Positions 1 through 5,391 of a stretch of DNA of 6,632 nucleotides are shown here, one piece after another (position 1 is the stretch's first letter; every line of letters starts with the position of its first letter). The stretch lies in contig SLGU01000363.1 in assembly GCA_007136525.1 (NCBI GenBank), forward strand, positions 1 to 6,632, given 5' to 3'. The position numbers were made by a program, and so were the translations under genes. The notes below the pieces were generated by a model, which had not been told where the DNA came from, ran no database searches, and saw nothing but the letters and a program-made list of their open reading frames with translations. This DNA is from Desulfobacteraceae bacterium (lineage in GTDB: Bacteria > Desulfobacterota > Desulfobacteria > Desulfobacterales > Desulfosalsimonadaceae).

Positions 1-348
1 CACCAAAGGCGCCGGGTTGTAGGCGGGAAAAAAGCGCCGGTCGTCCTCCAGCACCACCAGGTCGTACTGGGCAATCCGCCCTTCTGTGGCGTCCCCTACG
101 CCAATGTGAGCCATCCCGTTGCCCACCGCCTGGTAGGCCAGGCCGAGATCCACAACAGCGATATCCGTGAATTCAAATCCATAGTGCTTCTGAAAACCCG
201 GCAAACCGTCGGACCGCTGCGTCCATTCCGCTGCAGCGACCAGTTTCAGAGTTTTTTCGTCACCCGATGTCTGATCACTGGCGCAGCCGGGCAAAAAAAG
301 CCCGCCAGCCAGCAGCGCCAGGATGATAACCCGGTAAATATTTTTCAT
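1..348 (-). CDS. Osmoprotectant (glycine betaine/choline type) ABC transporter substrate-binding lipoprotein, 3' end outside window
   Basis: The first 116 codons are visible; the gene runs off the window edge. It should be the extracytoplasmic solute-binding component delivering a quaternary ammonium osmoprotectant to the permeases encoded just upstream. A strong GGAGG lies four bases before the ATG. A hydrophobic signal segment ends in the lipobox L-P-G-C (Cys22), so a membrane-anchored lipoprotein is expected. Segments such as RSDGLPGF (about 46-53), GLAYQAV, TEGRIAQYDLVVLEDD and YNPAPLV match the second half of YehZ/OsmF/OpuCC-type proteins, as I recall them. Oddly, family members normally carry about 110 residues of first-lobe sequence before the E-x-x-x-R-x-DG segment, and here only about 20 residues separate it from the lipid-anchored Cys. 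A truncated, compact or circularly permuted protein are all possible. The gene is last in the operon, 62 bp after the second permease. The family call is solid; the exact ligand cannot be read from the sequence. Confidence 0.85.
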   Translation of the reverse strand, partial: MKNIYRVIILALLAGGLFLPGCASDQTSGDEKTLKLVAAAEWTQRSDGLPGFQKHYGFEFTDIAVVDLGLAYQAVGNGMAHIGVGDATEGRIAQYDLVVLEDDRRFFPAYNPAPLV

Positions 349-410
349 GCCGCCTCCTTTTTAAAGACTGTTGCGTTTTTACTTATGGGTGATGCACTGC
401 GACAGCCGGG

Positions 411-1055
411 CTATCGCATATGACCAGGTGCAAGCATCCATCCGATCAACGAAATCAGGCGTTCCAGCACTACGGCCATGATACCGATATAGAGGGTTCC
501 GGCAAGAATCAACTCGGGCCGGAAAAAGTTGATCCCTGCAAAAATCACCGCCCCCATCCCCTTACCACCCACCAGCGCCGCCAGAACAGCCGTGCTCACC
601 GTGAGAACGGCAGAAGTTTTTATGCCTGTCATAACAGCAGGTACGCAAAGGGGAATTTCCACATGGAAAAGGACTTCCCGGGCGGTCATTCCCATCCCCC
701 TTGCCGCTTCCTTGACGTCTTCCGGTACTGCGGAAATGGCGGCAATGGTGTTTCGTGCGATGGGCAGAAGCGCGTAAATACTCAAAGCGAGAATAGCGGG
801 GCCGTATCCCAGCCCTAAAAACGGAAAAAAAATGGCGATTACGGCCAGCGGCGGAATCGTCTGGCCGGCATTGAAAAACCCCATGACCATCCCCGCGTGG
901 CGCCGGTATCCGGGACGGGTTACAAGTATGCCCGCCGGCAGGGCGATAAGTATGGCAATGGCCATGGGGATGAAAACCAGTTGCAGATGTTCCGGCAGGT
1001 AGCCGGGGGATATATGCCACAATGCATCCCAAAAGACATCCATGTCAAAATTCAT
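411..1055 (-). CDS. Osmoprotectant ABC transporter permease (second permease of operon)
   Basis: A 214-residue inner-membrane permease of the OpuCB/OpuCD (YehY/YehW, ProW-like) family, forming half of the translocation channel. Several hydrophobic segments are visible (about 26-46, 56-80, 86-108 and two C-terminal ones). The cytoplasmic EAA-type coupling loop that docks to the ATPase is at about 114-136, with EAARGMGMT followed by an IPLCVP element. The start at 1055 is chosen because its ATG overlaps the TGA of the ATPase gene (ATGA), implying translational coupling. A longer reading from 1103 would add 16 hydrophilic residues inside the ATPase gene and is unlikely. Upstream sequence is G-rich rather than a textbook ribosome site, which fits coupling. 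Length is normal for the family. It likely pairs with the 217-residue permease at the operon start as a heterodimer. Nothing appears broken. Confidence 0.93.
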   Translation of the reverse strand: MNFDMDVFWDALWHISPGYLPEHLQLVFIPMAIAILIALPAGILVTRPGYRRHAGMVMGFFNAGQTIPPLAVIAIFFPFLGLGYGPAILALSIYALLPIARNTIAAISAVPEDVKEAARGMGMTAREVLFHVEIPLCVPAVMTGIKTSAVLTVSTAVLAALVGGKGMGAVIFAGINFFRPELILAGTLYIGIMAVVLERLISLIGWMLAPGHMR

Positions 1056-2023
1056 TCCCCGCCCCCGCTGACCCGGTTGATATGCGCCTTGATAGCATGC
1101 CATGAGATCATGCCCACGAATTGGCTGTCGCTGCAGACGCCGACTTCGTCCGCATTGTTTTTCATCATCATTTCCAGGGCGATTTTAACCGGCTGAACGG
1201 CCTGCACGACGCAGCCGTTTTTAACCGGATTTTTTGAAGACGGTTTTACAGGCGCCATTAAAGACCTGCAGCGGGTCAGGTCGAGGATCTTCACGCCCCG
1301 GTCATCCCCCAGGAGGCGACTTACAAAATCATTCGCCGGGTTTGTCAATATATTGATGGGTGTCCCCATCTGAACGATGCGGCCATGGTTAAGAATGACC
1401 AGGTAATCGCCCATCTTGATGGCCTCGTTAATGTCGTGGGTCACAAAACAAATGGTTTTTTGAAATGTCTGCTGCAGGTGCAGAAACTCATCCTGCAGGC
1501 GAATGCGCACAATGGGATCAACCGCGCCAAAGGGTTCATCCATCAGCATAATGGGCGGGTCGGCCGCCAGCGCCCGGGCTACGCCAACCCGTTGCATCTG
1601 GCCGCCGCTTAGCTGATGCGGGTATTTATGGGCGACCTCTCCGGGGTCCAGGCCCACCATTTCAAGCATTTCCAGAACCCTTTGCCGCGTTTTTCCGCGA
1701 GGCCACTTGAGCAACCCGGGCACCAGGCCCACGTTCGCCTCGATGGTCCGGTGGGGCAAAAGGCCGATTTGCTGAATGACATAACCAATGGTCCTGCGCA
1801 AGCCTGCCGGTGCCATTTTCATTACGTTTTCACCGTTGACGAAAATATCGCCGGCATCGGGTTCGATCAACCGGTTAATCATCCGCAGGATCGTGGTCTT
1901 CCCGCATCCGGACGGGCCGACAAAAACACAGATATTGCCTTCGTCCACGGAAAAGGTCACCCGGTCCACGGCCGGACTGCCGGCGCCGGGAAACGTCTTG
2001 GTTATATTGTCAACACGAATCAT
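1052..2023 (-). CDS. opuCA: Osmoprotectant ABC transporter ATP-binding protein (OpuCA/ProV-like) with short C-terminal CBS-like tail
   Basis: The 323-residue ATPase that powers betaine/choline-type uptake. All nucleotide-binding motifs are intact: Walker A GPSGCGKTT (36-44), Q-loop at Q84/Q85, signature LSGGQMQR (138-145), Walker B IMLMDEP (158-164) with the catalytic Glu163, D-loop about 167-170, and switch His196 in FVTHD. After the nucleotide domain (to about 245), residues 271-315 resemble one CBS motif (ADEVGV...FVGMIS). Full-length OpuCA/OpuAA proteins usually carry two CBS motifs used for ionic-strength or c-di-AMP sensing, so regulation may differ here. Start choice: ATG at 2023 is preceded by AAGGTGAT at good distance. 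An in-frame GTG at 2035 adds four residues and is the alternative. The upstream permease stops at 2037, and the 3' end overlaps the next permease by four bases, so these genes are co-transcribed. The symbol is assigned by family likeness only. Confidence 0.95.
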   Translation of the reverse strand: MIRVDNITKTFPGAGSPAVDRVTFSVDEGNICVFVGPSGCGKTTILRMINRLIEPDAGDIFVNGENVMKMAPAGLRRTIGYVIQQIGLLPHRTIEANVGLVPGLLKWPRGKTRQRVLEMLEMVGLDPGEVAHKYPHQLSGGQMQRVGVARALAADPPIMLMDEPFGAVDPIVRIRLQDEFLHLQQTFQKTICFVTHDINEAIKMGDYLVILNHGRIVQMGTPINILTNPANDFVSRLLGDDRGVKILDLTRCRSLMAPVKPSSKNPVKNGCVVQAVQPVKIALEMMMKNNADEVGVCSDSQFVGMISWHAIKAHINRVSGGGE

Positions 2024-2036
2024 GGTCCATATCACC

Positions 2037-2690
2037 TTACTCCCCGGCGTGGTACCACAGTCCTGGGGATATGATTCTTTTTTCGATCCGGCCCATTAAG
2101 TAGTCCATGAGCAGGGCGATGACAGACACGATGACCGCCCCTGCGATGATCATGTCGGCATTGCCCCGGGTGATGCCTTGGTGAATAAGGCGTCCCAGGT
2201 TTTTTTCGCCGATAAATGTGGCCATTGTGGCAATCCCGGTGATCAGGACCACGGTTACCCGGATGCCGGCGAAAACCATGGGCCATGCCATGGGGATCTG
2301 GATTTTGAATAGAACCTGAAGCCCGGTCATGCCCATACCCTTTCCCGCATCAATGACAGAAGGATCCACGGACCGGATTCCCATGTAAACGCTTCGAACC
2401 AGGGGCATCATGGCATATATGACAAGCACCAGCGCTGCCGTCCGCCGGCCGAGGCCCAGCCAGGGGACGGTCATGAAGAAACCGAACAAAGATATGCTGG
2501 GGATGCAGAATACGATATTGCCAAGCCCGATTACCGTTCCGGCTAAGCGCTCGTAACGGCTTATGACCAAGCCGACAGTGATCCAAAGCGCCAAAGCGAA
2601 AAAGAGGACGGTTAAAACCAGGGATATGTGGTTCAGGGTGTATTCAAAGACAAGCGCCGAATTTTCGAATATGAAGCTGTAGAATTTCAT
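2037..2690 (-). CDS. Osmoprotectant ABC transporter permease (first gene of operon)
   Basis: A 217-residue integral membrane permease of the same OpuCB/YehW-like family as the 411-1055 product. Hydrophobic segments lie at about 22-43, 50-75, 84-103 and two in the C-terminal half. The EAA-type coupling loop is at about 112-134 (DAGKGMGMT ... IPMAWP), where the usual E-A-A has become D-A-G; this is within normal family variation. The ATG at 2690 has little purine-rich sequence before it, so translation initiation may be weak. It is the first gene after the promoter at 2789-2816 and therefore heads the operon with a leader of about 90 nt. The stop lies 13 bp before the ATPase ATG. Having two different permeases flanking the ATPase gene is typical of the OpuC/OsmU layout rather than the single-permease ProU layout. 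Confidence 0.93.
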   Translation of the reverse strand: MKFYSFIFENSALVFEYTLNHISLVLTVLFFALALWITVGLVISRYERLAGTVIGLGNIVFCIPSISLFGFFMTVPWLGLGRRTAALVLVIYAMMPLVRSVYMGIRSVDPSVIDAGKGMGMTGLQVLFKIQIPMAWPMVFAGIRVTVVLITGIATMATFIGEKNLGRLIHQGITRGNADMIIAGAVIVSVIALLMDYLMGRIEKRIISPGLWYHAGE

Positions 2691-2713
2691 TAATTTATCT
2701 GTTTTTTATAGTT

Positions 2714-2724
2714 AGTGTCCATCC
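2714..2724. repeat. Terminal inverted repeat of IS remnant, operon-side copy
   Basis: AGTGTCCATCC, exact inverse of 3440-3450. It is followed by a near-palindrome CCCATAATGGG (2723-2733). The copy lies 24 bp upstream of the first permease ATG, so the transporter transcript carries this IS end in its leader. Confidence 0.7.
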
Positions 2725-2788
2725 CATAATGGGCGATTTTTGAATGACATGAAATTTTTCCCGGCGATAGGACACTCTTGCCGGGCCA

Positions 2789-2816
2789 ATTATAAACCAA
2801 ATAACATCAAAATCAA
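2789..2816 (-). promoter_or_regulatory. Sigma70-type promoter for the osmoprotectant operon
   Basis: On the minus strand a perfect TATAAT (-10, 2794-2789) sits 16 bp downstream of TTGATT (-35, 2816-2811). It is correctly oriented for the permease starting at 2690 and would give a start site near 2782 and a leader of about 90 nt. The region between is AT-rich. It lies inside the decayed IS element, between the transposase remnant and one terminal repeat. No operator could be recognised. Prediction only. Confidence 0.6.
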
Positions 2817-2889
2817 TAAAAATCAGATATTTTAATGAATTTTAAGCGTACTTATCCATTGGTTTCCAATTTTTCCCGGTCAATCACTG

Positions 2890-3310
2890 CTATCCTGCGA
2901 GCTTTGCCCTTGCAAGGGTCAACAGGTTGGCAGCGATTGACGCTCCCAGGTTTGATCGGATACCGCCTTGATATTGCGGTTCAGGGTCAATTTTTTGAAA
3001 CCGTCTTCACCGATACCGATACGGCAGAACCACCGCAGGCTTTGCGAATCCACTATATGAAAGGCCAGTTCTTCGTAAGTGAAGTTATAGAGGATCTTGA
3101 CAACGGCGCTGCGCAAAACCTGATCAGCGCTCATGCCTTTTACCCGGCATGCTAAGCCTGCGATTTTCCGAAAGCCAGGTCTTGCTAAACCATCTCGGAA
3201 ATGGTAGGGTTGCTATCAATGATAGTGCTGATTATCTTTAGTTCTTTACTCTGCGGATGATCTTTTATAGGGGCCATCAGGGACATTTGTTTTTGCCATT
3301 TTTCGCGCAT
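2890..3310 (-). pseudogene. Transposase remnant, frameshifted and internally deleted
   Basis: Reading begins at the ATG at 3310 (MREKWQKQM...KDHPQSKEL...), with AAGGA about 12 bases upstream, and meets an in-frame TAG at 3187-3185 after 41 codons. The sequence then continues in a second frame from about 3134 with YEELAFHIVDSQSLRWFC and NIKAVSDQTWER. This is the N-terminal helical region I associate with ISNCY-type transposases (DUF772-like). It runs into a third frame ending IAANLLTLARAKLAG and TAG at 2892-2890, which looks like a transposase C-terminal end. The central catalytic region with the DDE acidic residues is absent, consistent with an internal deletion plus nonsense and frameshift mutations. 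The N-terminal assignment is fairly strong; the C-terminal piece is tentative. Confidence 0.7.
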
Positions 3311-3345
3311 TTTGTGCGGGTTCCTTTTTTGTATTTATAGTAATA

Positions 3346-3374
3346 TTGGCTGTTTGTGGAAACTCCAATATACT
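3346..3374 (+). promoter_or_regulatory. Candidate sigma70 promoter for the porin gene, overlapping an inverted repeat
   Basis: TTGGCT (3346-3351), 17 bp, TATACT (3369-3374), correctly placed and oriented for the porin at 3488 with a leader of about 107 nt. An inverted repeat ATATTGG (3343-3349) / CCAATAT (3365-3371) overlaps both hexamers and could be an operator or chance. It lies within the IS remnant, close to the former transposase start, where it might equally be a relic of the element's own control region. Moderate to weak prediction. Confidence 0.4.
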
Positions 3375-3439
3375 ACGAAACACAGAGAAATACCCGTATA
3401 AAATGCGCTTTTTGTTTTTTTACAATAAGTTATAGCCTT

Positions 3440-3450
3440 GGATGGACACT
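3440..3450. repeat. Terminal inverted repeat of IS remnant, porin-side copy
   Basis: GGATGGACACT, exact inverse of 2714-2724. It lies 37 bp upstream of the porin ATG. The nine bases GGACACTCT (3444-3452) recur as a direct repeat at 2770-2778. Confidence 0.7.
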
Positions 3451-3487
3451 CTCTAAATTGGAAATGCAGATTTAAGGAGAGCAGAAT

Positions 3488-4666
3488 ATGAAAAAGTTAT
3501 TGTTTTTGGTGCTGATTGCAGTAATCGCCTTTGAACCCGGAGACGATGCACATGCCAAAGGGATGGCGAACTATTTAAAGGACAAAGGCATCATAACAGA
3601 AGATTATTATCCAAACATAAGCATCCGCGGCCGCATGCACCTTGATGCCGGATGGTACGATGAAGACAATGTCGAATTCGGCGACGGTTTCAATGCCCGC
3701 CGAGTCCGCATGGGCATGTCCGGCCGGCTGGACCCGAACTGGTCGTTTAATATCGAATACGATTTTGCCGAGGAAGGAACAAGCGCCAATGACGTGCTGC
3801 TTTCCCGGAAAATCGGCGACGGCATCCTTAAAATTGGACAGAACAAGGTTCCCATGGGATTGAACGAGCTCACCAGTTCCAACAATATAACGTTTATCGA
3901 GCGGGCCTCCAACAGCAACATCATTGCCGATTCTCGTCGGATAGGTCTTGGATATGATTATCATGGCAATCTTTATGGCTTGCAATCGATGATCTTCGGC
4001 CGGGCCATGGGGGATGACAGGGGTAGTGGCAGGGACATGCCGATGGGTATAGCCGCGCGTGTATATGGAAACCCTGTTTCCACCAATGACACGAGAGTTC
4101 ATGTCGGTTTATCCGCAGCTTATGAGGACCGGCGCGATTTTGATACCCTTCGGTTTCGAGACAGGCCCGAAGCACGGGCGGATTCGGCTATCCGCCTGAT
4201 TGACACGGGAAATATCGCAAACATTGACACCACGTTCAAAGCCGGAGTGGAACTGGCGTTCCAGCGCGGACCTTTTTCCATGGAAGCGGAATACCTGATG
4301 GTCGATATCGACAACGGTGACCAGGACCCCACATTCGACGGATACCATGTCCAGGCCGGCTATGTGTTGACCGGCGAATCCCGCAGTTACAGAAACGGTG
4401 TATTCCGTGGCATCACCCCCCGAAACAAGGCGACGGGCGCCTGGGAAGCCGCGATCCGGTGGAGCTCGGTTGATCTGTCTGACTCGGGCATTGAAGGCGG
4501 AAAGCAGGAAAACCTGACCCTCGGTTTAAACTACTACGCCACCAGCAATGTTCGCTTTATGGCAAACTGCATCTTTGTTGATGTGACAGACAGCCTGGAC
4601 CTGGAATCCGGCATCGGGGATGATTCGCCCAATATCTACCTGCTGCGGGCTCAGTATAGTTTTTAA
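3488..4666 (+). CDS. Phosphate-selective porin O/P family outer-membrane protein
   Basis: A complete 392-residue outer-membrane beta-barrel porin of the OprP/OprO (Porin_O_P) family, letting small, probably anionic, solutes cross the outer membrane. A signal peptide ends at A-H-A (about 23). A short segment LKDKGIITEDYY (30-41) resembles the N-terminal helix common in deltaproteobacterial members. Barrel sequence then starts with RGRMHLDAGWYDED (47-60). Family hallmarks follow: RLDPNWSFNIEYDFA (80-94), LKIGQNKVPMGLNELTSS (114-131) and ITFIERA (134-140). The protein ends in ...AQYSF, the terminal aromatic residue recognised by the BAM assembly machinery. The start is supported by AAGGAG eight bases upstream. 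Family members are selective for phosphate, polyphosphate or other anions, but the selectivity lysines cannot be placed confidently here, so substrate is open. No phosphate genes are adjacent, and transcription diverges from the osmoprotectant operon. Confidence 0.93.
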   Translation: MKKLLFLVLIAVIAFEPGDDAHAKGMANYLKDKGIITEDYYPNISIRGRMHLDAGWYDEDNVEFGDGFNARRVRMGMSGRLDPNWSFNIEYDFAEEGTSANDVLLSRKIGDGILKIGQNKVPMGLNELTSSNNITFIERASNSNIIADSRRIGLGYDYHGNLYGLQSMIFGRAMGDDRGSGRDMPMGIAARVYGNPVSTNDTRVHVGLSAAYEDRRDFDTLRFRDRPEARADSAIRLIDTGNIANIDTTFKAGVELAFQRGPFSMEAEYLMVDIDNGDQDPTFDGYHVQAGYVLTGESRSYRNGVFRGITPRNKATGAWEAAIRWSSVDLSDSGIEGGKQENLTLGLNYYATSNVRFMANCIFVDVTDSLDLESGIGDDSPNIYLLRAQYSF

Positions 4667-4696
4667 CTGCTGATTCAGCTTGTTCGGGCAAATGAG

Positions 4697-4744
4697 AGAA
4701 GCGACAAACAGCTGCTTTTCATCCGCAGACTGCAAGTCGCTTCT
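4697..4744. other. Long imperfect stem-loop between convergent genes
   Basis: The arms AGAAGCGAC (4697-4705) and GTCGCTTCT (4736-4744) are perfectly complementary. Inside, after a 3x3 internal loop, CAGCTGC pairs with GCAG-A-CTG leaving one bulged A, around a 9-nt loop (4716-4724). It begins 30 bp after the porin stop and lies 82 bp beyond the stop of the converging 150-residue gene, so it could protect or end both transcripts. Neither side has the T-run of a classical intrinsic terminator, so terminator function is only a possibility. Confidence 0.5.
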
Positions 4745-4825
4745 ACTTGGAACTTGGGGCGATGAACTATGGGTCGGGCTAAAGACGCCGTTGTCCCCCG
4801 CTGGTTCGCAAAGGGCCCTGAAGCA

Positions 4826-5278
4826 TCATTTTTTCCTGTTTGAAAAAAAAAGGGCAGTGCCGATACTTCCCCATACCACGCAGAGCGCGATAGCGATTTT
4901 CTGAAGATTGCTGAATTCGCGGCCGGACAGGGGATCGGGTGCTACGATCCCCGCTTCGCTGACGGGTATATGGATCATGGCGCCGTGGCCTGCTTCACGG
5001 ACCTGAACACTCCAGTTTCCGGTAATGGCGTAATCCGGCACGAAGCTGAATTTCCCCTGCTCGTCAAGGCTTGCCCTTAACCAGGGCTTTGCCGGGTTGT
5101 CCGGTGCATATACCGTCACCTGCCCCCCGGCCATGGGGTGCCCGGTGTCATAGGCGGCTGCAACTACAATTGCAGGCACCCTGGAATAATTGGCCACCAC
5201 GCCATGGGCAAAGGCATGAACGGCTCCGGACAGAATCAGCACAAAGGCCGCGGCTGCGGTTATAATCGGTTTTCCCAT
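4826..5278 (-). CDS. Exported, C-terminally anchored protein resembling NikL-type nickel/cobalt transport accessory proteins
   Basis: A 150-residue protein. A signal peptide ends at A-F-A (24), leaving a mature protein starting with His25-Gly. A beta-sandwich-like domain of the carboxypeptidase-regulatory/DUF4198 kind follows. Visible elements are YDTGHPMAGGQVTVYAPD (43-60), an aromatic W66, DEQGKFSFVPD (72-82), GNWSVQV (87-93) and AGHGAMIH (96-103). One membrane helix (about 126-145) and a basic tail (NRKK) follow, so the domain should face the periplasm. This order, including the N-terminal His, recalls NikL-like subunits linked to CbiMQO/NikMNQO importers. However, no importer gene is in the window, so metal binding is inferred. 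The ATG at 5278 has AGGTG seven bases upstream. It follows the 249-residue gene by 113 bp on the same strand. It could instead be a generic envelope protein. Confidence 0.65.
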   Translation of the reverse strand: MGKPIITAAAAFVLILSGAVHAFAHGVVANYSRVPAIVVAAAYDTGHPMAGGQVTVYAPDNPAKPWLRASLDEQGKFSFVPDYAITGNWSVQVREAGHGAMIHIPVSEAGIVAPDPLSGREFSNLQKIAIALCVVWGSIGTALFFSNRKK

Positions 5279-5335
5279 ACTGGATCACCTGCGGTTGTTT
5301 TCTAATATGGAATTTTTTCTGAAGAATACCGGAGA

Positions 5336-5385
5336 ATGCAGCGGCCAAGACCAATTACTGAAGCCTTTTTTACCGGCCGCTGCAT
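5336..5385. repeat. Perfect 11-bp inverted repeat between the two exported-protein genes
   Basis: ATGCAGCGGCC (5336-5346) and GGCCGCTGCAT (5375-5385) are separated by 28 bp. On the minus strand the structure begins seven bases after the stop of the 249-residue gene and ends 57 bases before the next ATG. It could be an intercistronic RNA hairpin that shapes relative expression or a terminator without a T-run. No T-run follows on either strand. Confidence 0.55.
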
Positions 5386-5391
5386 ATATTC

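Larger units (their letters stand above)
2714..3450 (-). mobile_element. Decayed IS element remnant (ISNCY-like) with 11-bp terminal inverted repeats
   Basis: AGTGTCCATCC at 2714-2724 and its exact reverse complement at 3440-3450 bound 737 bp that contain a broken transposase on the minus strand. I assign the family (ISNCY-like) from the transposase N-terminal segment. Intact elements of this kind are, from general knowledge, about 1.5 kb or more, so roughly half is missing, mostly from the transposase. No clear target-site duplication is visible just outside the repeats (ending tagtt on one side, beginning ctcta on the other), which fits an old insertion or mis-set ends. The element cannot encode its own transposase; whether its ends still work in trans is unknown. 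It fills the whole gap between the divergent transporter operon and porin gene. Confidence 0.7.

Noticed and set aside
106..423. Plus-strand open frame of 105 codons over the start of the binding-protein gene
   Set aside because: It is antisense to a lipoprotein gene with clear signal, lipobox and ribosome site, and its product has no recognisable features.
2705..2733. TATAAA just upstream of the first permease as the operon promoter
   Set aside because: No acceptable -35 hexamer is found at 16-18 bp (CCCATT at 17), and the start site would leave almost no leader. The TATAAT promoter at 2789-2816 is much better.
2907..2918. Perfect 12-bp palindrome CCCTTGCAAGGG
   Set aside because: It falls inside the transposase C-terminal remnant, has no spacer for an RNA hairpin, and has no second copy or promoter context to support an operator.
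2835..3155. Plus-strand open frame of 106 codons in the IS region
   Set aside because: It is antisense to the transposase remnant, whose minus-strand translation gives recognisable transposase segments. The plus frame has no ribosome site and no recognisable domain.
2709..3455. Target-site duplication flanking the IS remnant
   Set aside because: Bases immediately outside the two inverted repeats do not match in direct orientation at any short length I tried.
4745..4825. Possible tRNA-like or structured RNA in the gap (GGTTCGCA, GGGCCC)
   Set aside because: No cloverleaf arms can be drawn and the GGTTCGCA string is not followed by a matching T-stem. The gap holds only the stem-loop at 4697-4744.
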